A model generated the notes under the pieces. It was not told where the DNA came from and did no database searches. It was given only the letters and a program-made list of their open reading frames with translations. 64,000 bases of DNA from Williamsia sp. 1138 (GTDB lineage: Bacteria > Actinomycetota > Actinomycetes > Mycobacteriales > Mycobacteriaceae), in contig NZ_MJEJ02000037.1 of assembly GCF_002095435.2 (NCBI RefSeq), positions 79,711 through 143,710 of the forward strand. Direction: 5' to 3'. Position 1 is the stretch's first letter. Every line of letters starts with the position of its first letter. This document shows, piece after piece, positions 36,263-45,456 of the stretch. The translations under genes and the position numbers were made by a program.

Positions 36263-38182
36263 ATGAACTCTTCGATCTGGGTTCTCCCCGCACTTCCCCT
36301 CGCGGGGGCCGTGGTGCTGTTGCTCGCCGGACGTCGTAGTGACGCGTGGGGTCACCTGCTGGGCGTGCTGATGGCGTTGGCGTCCTTCGCTTTCGGGCTG
36401 GTGCTGTTCTTCGACATGCTCGGTCGGGCCACAGACGAGCGCGCGATGACCGAGACATTGTTCACGTGGGTCCCGGTCGGGGCCCTGCAGGTCGACTTCG
36501 GCCTGCAGCTCGATCAGCTGTCGATGTGTTTTGTCCTGCTGATCACCGGTGTCGGCACACTCATCCACATCTACTCCATCAGCTACATGGCCGACGATCC
36601 GGCTGAGATTGAAGGCAGCTCCGCAGGCTTCGTGCCCCGTCGTCGCCGATTCTTCGCGTACCTCAATCTGTTTCTGGCCGCGATGCTGCTGCTGGTCCTG
36701 GCCGACAACTACCTGGGCCTCTATCTCGGCTGGGAGGGCGTCGGCCTGGCGTCGTACCTGTTGATCGGCTTCTGGCATGAGCGACCCAGCGCAGCGGCCG
36801 CAGCCAAGAAGGCATTCATCGTCAACCGGGTCGGCGACATGGGCCTGGCGATCGCCATGATGATCATGTTCGCGACATTCGGTTCGGTCGGATTCGGCGA
36901 AGTGTTCGGCGGCGCCGGGGAAGCCGGCGAGGGCACGTTGACCGCGCTGGGCCTGATGCTGCTGCTCGCGGCCTGCGGCAAGTCAGCCCAGGTACCGCTG
37001 CAGTCCTGGCTCGGCGACGCCATGGAAGGCCCGACACCGGTATCGGCACTCATCCACGCGGCCACCATGGTCACCGCGGGTGTCTACCTCATCACGCGAT
37101 CCGGACCCATCTTCAACCTCGCGCCCGATGCCCAACTGGGAGTGGTGATCGTCGGTGCCGTGACCTTGCTGTTCGGTGCGATCATCGGCTGCGCCAAGGA
37201 CGACATCAAGAAGGCGCTGGCGGCATCGACGATGAGCCAGATCGGCTACATGGTGCTCGCCGCCGGACTCGGACCCGCCGGGTACGCGTTCGCCATCCTG
37301 CACCTGATCACCCACGGATTCTTCAAGGCCGGCCTGTTCCTCGGTGCGGGCTCGGTCATGCACGGCATGAACGACGAGACAGACATGCGCCGCTTCGGCG
37401 GGCTGCGCACCCTGATGCCGGTGACGTTCGTGACCTTCGGTCTCGGGTACCTCGCCATCATCGGGATCCCACCGTTCTCGGGCTTCTTCTCCAAAGACAA
37501 GATCATCGAGACCGCCTGGGCGGCAGGCGGGGTCAAAGGCATCATCCTCGGAACGGTCACGGTCCTGGGCGCCGGGATCACCGCGTTCTACATGACCCGC
37601 GTGATGCTGCTGACGTTCTTCGGGGAGAAGCGCTGGAAGCCGGACACCCATCCTCACGAATCCCCCGGCATCATGACGATGCCGATGGTCGTCCTGGCGT
37701 TGGGGTCGGTGTTCGCCGGCGGTCTGCTGGTACTCGGTGGCTCCCTGCAACACTGGCTGGAGCCCGTGGTCGGCGAACACCACGGTCATCTGTCGGTGCC
37801 GGTCTGGGTCATCACGGTCAGCACCCTGGCAGTTGTTCTCGTCGGCGTCGGTATCGCGTATCGGCAGTACGCCGGCCGGACTGTACCGACCACGGCACCC
37901 GACGATGTGTCGTCGCTGACCGAGGCCGCCCGCGCCGACCTCTACGGTGACGCGTTCAACGAAGCAGCATTCATGCGGCCCGGCCAAAAGCTCACCACCG
38001 CACTCGGACTGGCCGACACCAAGGGCGTCGACGGACTGGTCAGCGGTGTCGCGGCCGCGGTGTCCGGGCTGTCGACACGCGTGCGCCGACTGCAGACCGG
38101 GCTCGTGCGTTCCTACGCGCTGTCGATGTTCGCCGGCGCCGCACTGCTCGTCGCGATGATGATGGTGGTGAGGGTGTGGTGA
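36263..38182 (+). CDS. nuoL: NADH-quinone oxidoreductase subunit L
   Basis: A 639-residue antiporter-like subunit, distal in the membrane arm, with about 14-16 helices. Markers: [72 protein letters not shown], and [21 protein letters not shown] with the proton-channel Lys and His residues. The C-terminus carries the lateral helix and a final membrane anchor. The end overlaps nuoM. Confidence 0.97.
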   Translation: MNSSIWVLPALPLAGAVVLLLAGRRSDAWGHLLGVLMALASFAFGLVLFFDMLGRATDERAMTETLFTWVPVGALQVDFGLQLDQLSMCFVLLITGVGTLIHIYSISYMADDPAEIEGSSAGFVPRRRRFFAYLNLFLAAMLLLVLADNYLGLYLGWEGVGLASYLLIGFWHERPSAAAAAKKAFIVNRVGDMGLAIAMMIMFATFGSVGFGEVFGGAGEAGEGTLTALGLMLLLAACGKSAQVPLQSWLGDAMEGPTPVSALIHAATMVTAGVYLITRSGPIFNLAPDAQLGVVIVGAVTLLFGAIIGCAKDDIKKALAASTMSQIGYMVLAAGLGPAGYAFAILHLITHGFFKAGLFLGAGSVMHGMNDETDMRRFGGLRTLMPVTFVTFGLGYLAIIGIPPFSGFFSKDKIIETAWAAGGVKGIILGTVTVLGAGITAFYMTRVMLLTFFGEKRWKPDTHPHESPGIMTMPMVVLALGSVFAGGLLVLGGSLQHWLEPVVGEHHGHLSVPVWVITVSTLAVVLVGVGIAYRQYAGRTVPTTAPDDVSSLTEAARADLYGDAFNEAAFMRPGQKLTTALGLADTKGVDGLVSGVAAAVSGLSTRVRRLQTGLVRSYALSMFAGAALLVAMMMVVRVW

Positions 38183-39744
38183 GCGACTTTCCCTGGCTGA
38201 CGCTGCTCTGGGCGGTACCGGTTCTCGGCGCCGTCCTCATCCTGACCTTGCCGCCGCGGTTGCGTCCACACGTCAAATGGCTGGCCCTGGGCGCGTCTCT
38301 GGTGGTGCTGGCGATCGCGATCGGACTGGCTGTCGGATTCGATCCCGGCGGCGCCCAGTACCAGTTCGTCGAATCCCGTTCCTGGATACCTGCGTTCGGC
38401 ACCAGGTACGCGCTGGGCGTCGACGGGATCGCGCTGGCCCTGGTTGTCCTCACCGCGGTGCTGCTGCCGCTGCTGCTCATCGCCGGCTGGAACGACGCCG
38501 CCGAGGACCGGCGCCGGGCCACCCACCGTTATGTCGCACTGATGTTGCTCGTCGAGGCAATGGTGATGATCTCGTTCACCGCTCTCGACATCCTGTTGTT
38601 CTACATCTTCTTCGAAGCCATGCTCATCCCGATGTACTTTCTCATCGCAGGGTTCGGCGGTCCCGCCGAGGCGGGTCTTCGCTCGCGCGCCGCCGTGAAG
38701 TTCCTGCTGTACAACCTCGCCGGCGGGCTGATCATGTTGGCCGCGGTCATCGGCCTCTACGTCGCCACCACCGACATGGGCAGCGGGACATTCGATTTCC
38801 GGGAGATCGTCGCGGCCATCTCCTCGGGATCGCTCGACATCGACCCGACCGTGGCCAAGGCACTGTTCCTCGGCTTCATGTTCGCGTTCGCGGTCAAGGC
38901 CCCGCTGTGGCCCCTGCACACCTGGCTCCCGGATGCGGCAGTGCAGGCCACCCCGGCCGGCGCGGTACTCATGATGGCGGTCGTCGACAAGGTCGGAACG
39001 TTCGCCATGCTCCGCTATTGCGTTCAGCTCTTCCCGGACGCCACACGGTATTTCACACCGCTGATCATCACGCTCGCAGTCATCGGCATCGTGTACGGCG
39101 CCATCCTGGCGATCGGGCAGACCGACATGATGCGTCTCATCGCGTACACGTCGATCTCCCATTTCGGTTTCATCATCCTCGGAATCTTCGCCCTGACCAG
39201 CCAGGGGCAGGCGGGGTCGACGCTCTACATGGTCAACCACGGGATAGCCACCGCCGCACTGATGCTCATCGCCGGCTTCTTGATCACCCGCCGCGGCACC
39301 CGCAACATCGCGGACTACGGCGGGGTGCAGAAGGTCGCGCCGATCATGGCCGGCACCTTCCTCGTCGCCGGTCTTGCGACACTCTCCCTACCCGGTCTCG
39401 GACCGTTCGTGAGCGAGTTCCTCGTTCTCATCGGCACGTTCACCCGCTATCCGGTCGCAGCGGTGTGCGCCACCATCGCCCTCGTACTCGCGGCGATCTA
39501 TGTGCTGTGGATGTATCAGCGGATCATGACCGGTCCGGTCACCGCGGGAAATGAGAAGATACCCGACCTCAAACGGCGAGAACTCGCCGTGGTGGCCCCA
39601 CTCATCGCCCTGCTCCTGGTGTTGGGCATTTACCCGAAACCCGTGATGGATGTGATCGACCCTGCTGTCGGGCACACCCTCACGGTGATCGATCAGCGTG
39701 ACCCGGCGCCTGCCGTGGCCGAACCGGACGGAGGAGGGCGATGA
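38179..39744 (+). CDS. nuoM: NADH-quinone oxidoreductase subunit M
   Basis: A 521-residue antiporter-like proton-pumping subunit. Visible: [33 protein letters not shown] (conserved Glu), [40 protein letters not shown], and [27 protein letters not shown]. The GTG at 38179 gives the same GTGA overlap with the previous stop seen elsewhere in the operon and sits 4 bases after GAGGG; a GTG at 38176 is possible. It overlaps nuoN by ATGA. Confidence 0.96.
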   Translation: MSDFPWLTLLWAVPVLGAVLILTLPPRLRPHVKWLALGASLVVLAIAIGLAVGFDPGGAQYQFVESRSWIPAFGTRYALGVDGIALALVVLTAVLLPLLLIAGWNDAAEDRRRATHRYVALMLLVEAMVMISFTALDILLFYIFFEAMLIPMYFLIAGFGGPAEAGLRSRAAVKFLLYNLAGGLIMLAAVIGLYVATTDMGSGTFDFREIVAAISSGSLDIDPTVAKALFLGFMFAFAVKAPLWPLHTWLPDAAVQATPAGAVLMMAVVDKVGTFAMLRYCVQLFPDATRYFTPLIITLAVIGIVYGAILAIGQTDMMRLIAYTSISHFGFIILGIFALTSQGQAGSTLYMVNHGIATAALMLIAGFLITRRGTRNIADYGGVQKVAPIMAGTFLVAGLATLSLPGLGPFVSEFLVLIGTFTRYPVAAVCATIALVLAAIYVLWMYQRIMTGPVTAGNEKIPDLKRRELAVVAPLIALLLVLGIYPKPVMDVIDPAVGHTLTVIDQRDPAPAVAEPDGGGR

Positions 39745-41357
39745 CGTCTCCAGCACTGGCAGTAGAGGTCCTGCCTGCGCCATCGATCGAGTACGCACAA
39801 CTGTCCCCGATGCTGATCGTGTTCGGCGTCGCGGTGGTCGGTGTCTTGGTCGAGGCCTTCGGTCCCGCGAGGTACCGCTACGGCGGTCAGCTGGTGCTCA
39901 GTCTCGGAGGTCTGGCAGCCGCGTTTGTCGCGGTGGTCGTGCTGGCAGGGACCAATTCGTCGGCGGCGGTGGGATCGGTGGCCGTGGACGGTCCGACGCT
40001 GTTGTTGCAGGGGACGATCCTCGTTGTCTCCGCTCTGGCGATTCCACTGATGGCCCAACGCTCCACCACCGGGGTCGTGGTCGGTGCGGCTGCCGGCGCG
40101 AGCTCCGGCGCAGGGTCGGTCGGTGGCCGGAAGGTGCTCGACGCGTTTGCCTCTGCGGCCTCCACCGTGCCCGGCAGTCCGGCGGAGCAGAACGCCTCGC
40201 GCGCGGGTGTCGTTCAGACCGAGGTCTTCCCGTTGGTGATGTTCGCCGTCGGGGGCATGCTGCTCTTCCCTGCCTCCGACGACCTGCTGACGATGTTCAT
40301 CGCGCTGGAGGTCCTCTCACTCCCGCTGTACATGCTGTGCGGCCTCGCGCGGCGGCGCCGCCTGCTCTCGCAAGAAGCAGCGCTCAAGTACTTTCTGCTC
40401 GGAGCATTCTCGTCGGCGTTCTTCCTGTTCGGTGCGGCATTCCTGTACGGGTACGCGGGGTCGGTACAGCTCGGCGAGATCGCCACAGCCATCGACGCCG
40501 AGGCAGGCGATCGCACCCTCGCCCTGATCGGCGCCGGGTTGGTGTCCGTCGGTCTGCTGTTCAAGGTCGGGGCGGTGCCGTTCCACTATTGGGTGCCCGA
40601 CGTGTACCAGGGCGCGCCGACGCCCATCACCGCCTTCATGGCCGCGGCCACCAAGATCGCCGCCTTCGGTGCCATGCTGCGTCTGTTCTACGTCGCCTTG
40701 CCCGGACTCAAGGACGACTGGCGCCCGATCCTGATCGTGATCGCCATCCTGACCATGGTGATCGCCTCTGTCGTCGCCATCACCCAGACGGACATGAAGC
40801 GCATGCTGGCGTATTCCTCTGTGGCGCATGCCGGATTCATCCTCACCGGAGTGGTGGCCATCAACCGGGCCGGCCTGTCGTCGACCATGTTCTACCTCGC
40901 CGCGTACGGGTTCAGCACCGTGGGTGCGTTCGCCATCGTGACGCTGGTACGCGACAAGTCCGGGGAGGTCACCGACATGTCCCGCTGGGCCGGGCTGGGC
41001 CGACGATCACCCTTAATGGCGGGCGTATTCGCGTTGTTCTTGCTGGCGTTCGCAGGGATTCCGCTGACGAGCGGATTCGTCAGCAAGTTCGCGGTCTTCC
41101 AGGCCGCAGCGTCGGGAGGTGCTGTGCCACTGGTGATCGTCGGCGTCATCAGCAGCGCGATCGCCGTCGTGTTCTATGTCCGAGTGATCGTGTTGATGTT
41201 CTTCTCCGAGCCCGATTCTGACGCACCCACCGTCGTGATCCCGGGCATCGGCACCACCGTCTCCATTGCCCTGTGTGTCGTGGTGACCGTGCTGCTCGGG
41301 ATTTTTCCGCAGCCACTTCTCGACCTCGCCGACCAGGCGGCGGCCTTCCTCCGGTAG
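39741..41357 (+). CDS. nuoN: NADH-quinone oxidoreductase subunit N
   Basis: A 538-residue third antiporter-like subunit, last gene of the operon. Markers: MFIALEVLSLPLYMLCGLARRRRLLSQEAALKYFLLGAFSSAFFLFGAAFLYG, VGAVPFHYWVPDVYQGAPTPITAFMAAATKIAAFGAMLR, and KRMLAYSSVAHAGFILTGV. A small Gly/Ala/Ser-rich insertion near residues 115-155 separates early helices. The stop at 41357 is followed at once by a large hairpin. Confidence 0.96.
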   Translation: MTSPALAVEVLPAPSIEYAQLSPMLIVFGVAVVGVLVEAFGPARYRYGGQLVLSLGGLAAAFVAVVVLAGTNSSAAVGSVAVDGPTLLLQGTILVVSALAIPLMAQRSTTGVVVGAAAGASSGAGSVGGRKVLDAFASAASTVPGSPAEQNASRAGVVQTEVFPLVMFAVGGMLLFPASDDLLTMFIALEVLSLPLYMLCGLARRRRLLSQEAALKYFLLGAFSSAFFLFGAAFLYGYAGSVQLGEIATAIDAEAGDRTLALIGAGLVSVGLLFKVGAVPFHYWVPDVYQGAPTPITAFMAAATKIAAFGAMLRLFYVALPGLKDDWRPILIVIAILTMVIASVVAITQTDMKRMLAYSSVAHAGFILTGVVAINRAGLSSTMFYLAAYGFSTVGAFAIVTLVRDKSGEVTDMSRWAGLGRRSPLMAGVFALFLLAFAGIPLTSGFVSKFAVFQAAASGGAVPLVIVGVISSAIAVVFYVRVIVLMFFSEPDSDAPTVVIPGIGTTVSIALCVVVTVLLGIFPQPLLDLADQAAAFLR

Positions 41358-41423
41358 CCCGGAAGTGGTGGGTTCGGGCGAGCGTTCGCCCAGGTCGAGC
41401 TCGCCCGAACCCACCACTTTCGG
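41358..41423. terminator. Long hairpin ending the nuo operon
   Basis: Bases 41363-41382 and 41400-41419 form a perfect 20-bp stem with a 17-base loop. The stem extends further outwards (41359-41362 with 41420-41423, one G-T pair). It starts directly after the nuoN stop. A long T-run is missing (only CTTT), so it may work as a Rho-independent terminator of the actinobacterial type or as an mRNA stabiliser. Confidence 0.75.
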
Positions 41424-41425
41424 AA

Positions 41426-41431
41426 TATCAT
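41426..41431 (+). promoter_or_regulatory. Candidate -10 box TATCAT for a leaderless chorismate mutase mRNA
   Basis: TATCAT fits the actinobacterial -10 pattern TANNNT and lies 6 bases before the ATG at 41438, which would put the transcription start on the ATG itself. No Shine-Dalgarno fits between the hairpin and the start codon. Leaderless genes are common in these bacteria. Inference from spacing. Confidence 0.5.
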
Positions 41432-41437
41432 GGCGCC

Positions 41438-42016
41438 ATGCGGACTCGATCCTTACTCCTCGGCATCGCGGTGTCGGCAACGGCGTTGCTCGCCCCGACC
41501 GTGGCCCAGGCCGCGCCGGACGGTTCGGTCGCAGCCGTTGATCTGACCGGCCTGACGTCAGCGATCGCCGACCGGCTCGCCCTCGCCGACACTGTTGCGG
41601 CGTCCAAGTGGGCGTCTGGCGCAGCAATAGACGATCCCGTCCGCGAGCAGGTAGTGCTGGACTCGGTGACGCTGCTCGCCACCGAACGCGAGCTCGATCC
41701 CGCCTACGTCCGAATGGTGTTCCGAGACCAGATCGAGGCCAGCAAGACCGTCCAGCGCGGCCTGTTCGCGGTGTGGTCGTCACCGGGCGGCGTTCCCCCA
41801 GCAGGTTCGCCGGACCTCGGGCCGGTGCGGACGGCCATCAATGCGCTCAACGTCGAGATCGTCGATCAGCTGGCGGCTCAGGAAGCGATCCTGTCCGGCA
41901 GTCTCTGCCTCCCCGGCCTCGCCGGATCCACCGTGACCACGATTGCCGCCAAGCAGTTCGACCCTCTGCACATCGCGGGCCTGATTCAGGCCGAGTCCTC
42001 CCTCTGCGACGCCTGA
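41438..42016 (+). CDS. Secreted chorismate mutase (AroQ-gamma class)
   Basis: A 192-residue protein with a Sec signal peptide (cleavage near AQA at 23-25). The all-helical mature domain resembles the exported M. tuberculosis enzyme Rv1885c. Likely active-site residues are R46, K57, D66, R69 and E100 (DQIEASKTVQ), and C157 and C190 match the disulfide of the secreted class. It converts chorismate to prephenate, here outside the cytoplasm, where the purpose is unclear. It starts 15 bases after the post-nuo hairpin with no evident ribosome site. tyrA, the next pathway step, lies 2 kb away but encodes a cytoplasmic enzyme. Confidence 0.88.
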   Translation: MRTRSLLLGIAVSATALLAPTVAQAAPDGSVAAVDLTGLTSAIADRLALADTVAASKWASGAAIDDPVREQVVLDSVTLLATERELDPAYVRMVFRDQIEASKTVQRGLFAVWSSPGGVPPAGSPDLGPVRTAINALNVEIVDQLAAQEAILSGSLCLPGLAGSTVTTIAAKQFDPLHIAGLIQAESSLCDA

Positions 42017-42019
42017 CCG

Positions 42020-42088
42020 CAAACCCACCCGTTCTGGTCAAACCCAAGGGTCTGAAGCTCGTGGGTTTGCCTGGAACGGGTGGGTTTG
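42020..42088. terminator. Compound hairpin after chorismate mutase
   Basis: An outer perfect 15-bp stem (42020-42034 with 42074-42088) and an inner 8-bp stem (42039-42046 with 42062-42069) form one long imperfect hairpin, beginning 4 bases after the chorismate mutase stop. No T-run follows on either strand. Its AACCCACC core also occurs in the hairpin after nuoN. Confidence 0.7.
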
Positions 42089-42099
42089 TCGAGAACACA

Positions 42100-42138
42100 A
42101 GAACAGCCCCTCACCTGCGTCAGGTGAGGGGCTGTTCT
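42100..42138 (-). terminator. Terminator of tRNA-Ser(CGA)
   Basis: A perfect 18-bp stem (42100-42117 with 42121-42138) with a 3-base loop directly abuts the 3' CCA of the minus-strand tRNA. On that strand it is followed by a T-rich TTGTGTTCTC. Confidence 0.88.
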
Positions 42139-42139
42139 A

Positions 42140-42230
42140 TGGCGGTGGCGGAGGGATTTGAACCCTCGGTACGGGGTTACCGTACACAGCATTTCGAGTG
42201 CTGCACCTTCGGCCGCTCGGACACGCCACC
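42140..42230 (-). tRNA. tRNA-Ser (anticodon CGA), CCA encoded
   Basis: Read on the minus strand, acceptor GGTGGCG pairs with CGCCACC, followed by G and an encoded CCA. The anticodon arm CAGCA / TGCTG encloses CTCGAAA, giving anticodon CGA for UCG codons. The variable arm is long, as in serine tRNAs, and the T loop is GGTTCAAATCC. A terminator follows immediately. Confidence 0.96.
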
Positions 42231-42311
42231 GCCGAAAACTGTACCGCAGCACCCGGCTGAGTCAGCAATCAGCTGGTCAGCGCCGGTTTTCGGTCAGTTC
42301 CGGCGAAAGTG

Positions 42312-42521
42312 TCAGTGGCCGGTGAGCTTGTCCTTGACGTCATTCGTCTTGTTCTTGACGGCGTCGGCAGCGTCGGTGACCTTCTGCTTGATGTTGGCAC
42401 TGGCCTGGTCGCCCTGGCCCTCGGCCTTCAGGTCCTGGTTGTCGGTGGCACTGCCCGCGGCTTCTTTTCCGCGGCCCTTGAGCTCTTCGGCCTTGTTCTT
42501 TGCGTCGTCTGCGAGACCCAT
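42312..42521 (-). CDS. CsbD family stress protein
   Basis: A 69-residue, highly charged protein rich in Lys, Asp, Ala and Gln (AKNKAEELKGRGKEAAG ... KQKVTDAADAVKNKTNDVKDKLTGH). This matches the CsbD-like family of small, often disordered, general-stress proteins. ATG at 42521 preceded by GGAGG at about 6 bases. Family members are often under alternative sigma factors; the 213-base upstream region contains GGGGTAGAC, which I cannot call a SigB-type site with confidence. Confidence 0.88.
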   Translation of the reverse strand: MGLADDAKNKAEELKGRGKEAAGSATDNQDLKAEGQGDQASANIKQKVTDAADAVKNKTNDVKDKLTGH

Positions 42522-42734
42522 GGCATAACCTCCGTTTATCGGTAGATCACTCGGCTACTTTTTCAGCGCGCGAGACGCACGCCGGGCCGATAGGCTCCGT
42601 CTACCCCGAGCACTACCCTCCAACGTGCCACAAGGCGGGGGCCGCTGCCACCACCTTCTACTCACTCGACGTGGCGATTGTGACAATCCCATCTGAGGTG
42701 TTTACGACGCCGGGGCGCGGGGTAACCCCGGCCG

Positions 42735-43184
42735 TCACCGGTGGTCGGCGAAGAACGCCCGCAACACCTCACCGCAGCGGTCTTCCAGGACTCCACCCCG
42801 CACCTGCGGACGGTGGACGTTGCGACGATCCCGAACCACGTCCCACAGCGACCCCACGGCACCTGTCTTGGGCTCCCATGCCCCGAACACCAGCCGATCC
42901 AGCCGCGCGAGGGTGATGGCGCCCGCACACATCGTGCACGGCTCCAGGGTCACTGCGATGGTGCAGCCACCGAGCCGCCAACTGTCGCCCACCACGGCGA
43001 CCGCGGCACGGATCGCAAGCACCTCGGCATGAGCCGTGGGGTCGGACGTCGCTTCCCTGGCATTCGCCGCGGACGCGATGACCCGCCCGTCGGCGTCCAC
43101 GATCACCGCACCCACCGGAACATCCCTCGGATCGGCGTCTGCGGCTGCCGCCAACGCCGCCTCGATCAATTCTTCGTCCGACAC
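42735..43184 (-). CDS. tadA: tRNA-specific adenosine deaminase
   Basis: A 149-residue zinc deaminase that converts A34 of tRNA-Arg(ACG) to inosine. Zinc and catalytic residues: H52 and E54 (HAEVLAIRAA) and C83 and C86 (PCTMCAGA). GTG start at 43184, 14 bases after the stop of the upstream partner gene. The set tadA, partner, divergent tyrA is the same as Rv3752c-Rv3754 in M. tuberculosis. Confidence 0.95.
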   Translation of the reverse strand: MSDEELIEAALAAAADADPRDVPVGAVIVDADGRVIASAANAREATSDPTAHAEVLAIRAAVAVVGDSWRLGGCTIAVTLEPCTMCAGAITLARLDRLVFGAWEPKTGAVGSLWDVVRDRRNVHRPQVRGGVLEDRCGEVLRAFFADHR

Positions 43185-43198
43185 AGTCGAGCTACAAC

Positions 43199-43708
43199 TC
43201 AGTGATTGAGCTTCTCGAGGGTCTTCGACAGCTCATCGGCAAATCCCAAGCGAGCTGCGATCATTCCGATCTGTTCATCCGCGTAGAGATCGGTGTCGCC
43301 GACGATCACGCTCATCACTGCCTCTTGCAATCCCAGATCGGAAAGCACGCCGAAATCGCCCTCGGCCCACGGTTCGACATCGTCGAGTTCGTCGGGATCG
43401 ATGTCGGGAATGTCGACATTCAGCGATTCCAGGACATCCGCCGCGATGTCGTAGTCGATGGCGGCAGTGGCGTCGGAGATCAACAGTTTGGTACCGGAAG
43501 GCGAAGGCCTGACGATGATGAAGAACTCGTCGTCGACGTCGAGCAGACCGAAGACAGCACCCGCACTCCGCAGCCCCCGGAGCAGGTTCTCGGCCTCGCC
43601 GAGTTCGCTCAGCGCGCTGGTGTCCATCGTGGTGAGGGTCCATTTGCCGTCCTCCCGGACGACCGCAATGGCGAAACCTTCTACCTCATCCGCGCTCGCA
43701 CCGGCCAT
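43199..43708 (-). CDS. tRNA adenosine deaminase-associated protein
   Basis: A 169-residue acidic protein of the actinobacterial family routinely found next to tadA and named for that position. It has no recognisable catalytic motif; the sequence alternates beta strands and acidic helices (VDIPDIDPDELDDVEPWAEGDFGVL; ADEQIGMIAARLGFADELSKTLEKL). It precedes tadA by 14 bases and is surely co-transcribed. Molecular role unknown. Divergent from tyrA across 90 bases. Confidence 0.85.
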   Translation of the reverse strand: MAGASADEVEGFAIAVVREDGKWTLTTMDTSALSELGEAENLLRGLRSAGAVFGLLDVDDEFFIIVRPSPSGTKLLISDATAAIDYDIAADVLESLNVDIPDIDPDELDDVEPWAEGDFGVLSDLGLQEAVMSVIVGDTDLYADEQIGMIAARLGFADELSKTLEKLNH

Positions 43709-43798
43709 AGCGGGTAACGGTAGCGGTCAGCGAGGGTAAACCCAACTCCCGTTGTGCTGTCGAGCTCCGACTCCGGCCGATGTGCGAATCTGGACCTC

Positions 43799-44755
43799 GT
43801 GACCCACTCTTCACCGCCACCACCCGTCTGCGTGCTCGGCCTCGGGCTCATCGGAGGCTCACTGATGCGTGCGCTGCACGACCGCGGTCGCCGAGTCTTC
43901 GGCTACAACCGCTCCGAGGAGACCGTGAGCGCCGCGAACGGGGATGGGTATGACGCCTCCGCGGATCTGGTCGCGACGCTGACCCGCGCTGCCCAGGAGT
44001 CGGCACTGATCGTGCTCGCCACCCCCGCACCGACCATCGACGCCATCCTCGCCGACGTCGTGAGGTACGCACCGCAGTGCCCTCTCACCGACGTCGTGAG
44101 TGTGAAACAGCAGGTGGCGGCCACGGTGCACGCGCATGGGCTGAGCCGGAACTTCGTCGGCGGTCACCCGATGGCGGGCAGCGCGGAGTCCGGCTGGCAG
44201 GCCACCGATGCGAGTCTGTTCACCGGAGCCGTCTGGGTGGTCGCGACCGATGACGGGGCGGATCCGCAGGTATGGCGGTCCGTTGCGCAACTCGCGCTCG
44301 ACACCGGCGCCCGGGTGATCCCGGCCGCATCGGACGAACACGATCGCGCCGTCGCGGGTATCTCCCATCTACCTCACCTCACCGCGTCGGTGACCGCGGT
44401 GGTGGGAGCCGGCGAAGGCGAGCTCGCGCTGCGACTGGCCGCAGGTTCTTTCCGTGACGGCACCCGGGTGGCCGGAACCGCCCCGCACCTGCAGCAGGCG
44501 ATGCTCGAGGCGAACTCCACCGCACTGCTCGCCGCGCTGAGCGAGACCATCGACCGGCTGACTTTTGCCCGCGATCAGCTCCGTGACCACGGCACGGTGG
44601 AGACACTGGTCGCCGACGGCTTCCGGGCCCGCAAGCACTACGAGAAGATCCACGCTGCCGGCGACGATCCGGCGATCACCGTCGAACTGGGTACCGACGG
44701 GTGGGAAGCCGCATTCCGCAACGCCGCCCGACAAGGGGCGGTCTGGGCGGGCTGA
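43799..44755 (+). CDS. tyrA: Prephenate dehydrogenase
   Basis: A 318-residue NAD-dependent enzyme of tyrosine synthesis that oxidatively decarboxylates prephenate to 4-hydroxyphenylpyruvate. The nucleotide-binding motif is GLGLIGGS (14-21). Further marks: DVVSVKQQVAATV, FVGGHPMAGSAESGW and the helical C-terminal domain with GSFRDGTRVAGTAP. GTG at 43799. No ACT domain is fused. The convergent hypothetical gene ends 20 bases after its stop. Confidence 0.93.
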   Translation: MTHSSPPPPVCVLGLGLIGGSLMRALHDRGRRVFGYNRSEETVSAANGDGYDASADLVATLTRAAQESALIVLATPAPTIDAILADVVRYAPQCPLTDVVSVKQQVAATVHAHGLSRNFVGGHPMAGSAESGWQATDASLFTGAVWVVATDDGADPQVWRSVAQLALDTGARVIPAASDEHDRAVAGISHLPHLTASVTAVVGAGEGELALRLAAGSFRDGTRVAGTAPHLQQAMLEANSTALLAALSETIDRLTFARDQLRDHGTVETLVADGFRARKHYEKIHAAGDDPAITVELGTDGWEAAFRNAARQGAVWAG

Positions 44756-44775
44756 ACTCGCCGAGATCGATCAGC

Positions 44776-45402
44776 TCACACCCGTTCGGCGAGCCCCGGG
44801 TAATTGACGACGAAACCGTTCTCATCGACGGTGATCGTCGTCTGCGCCACCGGCGAGACGATGTCGATACCCGCTGCGGCAGGCGTGTAACTCAGAGTGG
44901 CCGGGGTCACCTCGCCCGAGGGCAGGTAAAGATAGGCGACCGGGACCTCTGCGGGGCCTGAGTCCGGCTTGCCGAGCCCGAGACGCCGGATCGGCAGGGT
45001 GTTGAAGAAGGGGCTCAACGCGAGGTCGACGTCTTGGGCGCCACCGAAATCGCTGCGTTCCATCCCGCGGGCGCTCTGCACCAGCCACGCGTCCTGTCCG
45101 TCACGGGTGATGGAGATCTGTGTGTCCCCGCCGGCCCGCACGAGATGCAGGGACAGCCGCTTCGTGACTCCGGCATCGTTGGTGATCAGGTCGTACGAGG
45201 CGCTGAACGCCTCATGTTTGTCGGTCGCGGCACCGATGATCCGGCCATAGGCCTTGATCCGTTTGCCGGTGACGGTGACTCGCACCTGCTCGAGGCGTTC
45301 TTCACCGATGCCACGCCAGGTCATCACCGACTTGAAGCCACCGCTCTCGGACGCACCGGGCTGGGGCGCGACGGGCTCTTGGGACACGTCTGGAGAACTC
45401 AC
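44776..45402 (-). CDS. Putative glycolipid-binding family protein (Rv3755c-like)
   Basis: A 208-residue soluble protein without signal peptide or membrane segment. It sits where M. tuberculosis has Rv3755c, between tyrA and proZ. The sequence is beta-rich (RLEQVRVTVTGKRIKAYGRIIG ... SASYDLITNDAGVTKRLSLHLVRAGGDTQISITRDGQ), resembling the putative glycolipid-binding domain family with a LolA-like half barrel. It could be the last gene of the proXVWZ unit (54-base gap) but has no evident link to that transporter. Function unproven. Confidence 0.7.
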   Translation of the reverse strand: MSSPDVSQEPVAPQPGASESGGFKSVMTWRGIGEERLEQVRVTVTGKRIKAYGRIIGAATDKHEAFSASYDLITNDAGVTKRLSLHLVRAGGDTQISITRDGQDAWLVQSARGMERSDFGGAQDVDLALSPFFNTLPIRRLGLGKPDSGPAEVPVAYLYLPSGEVTPATLSYTPAAAGIDIVSPVAQTTITVDENGFVVNYPGLAERV

Positions 45403-45456
45403 CTCTTCAAGGTAGGCGACTGAGCCACCTGTTACCGAACCAACCGGCGATATCGG

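Noticed and set aside
42715..42732. CGGGG-TAA-CCCCG as the tadA terminator
   Set aside because: The stem is only 5 bp with a 3-base loop and no T-run; too weak to call.
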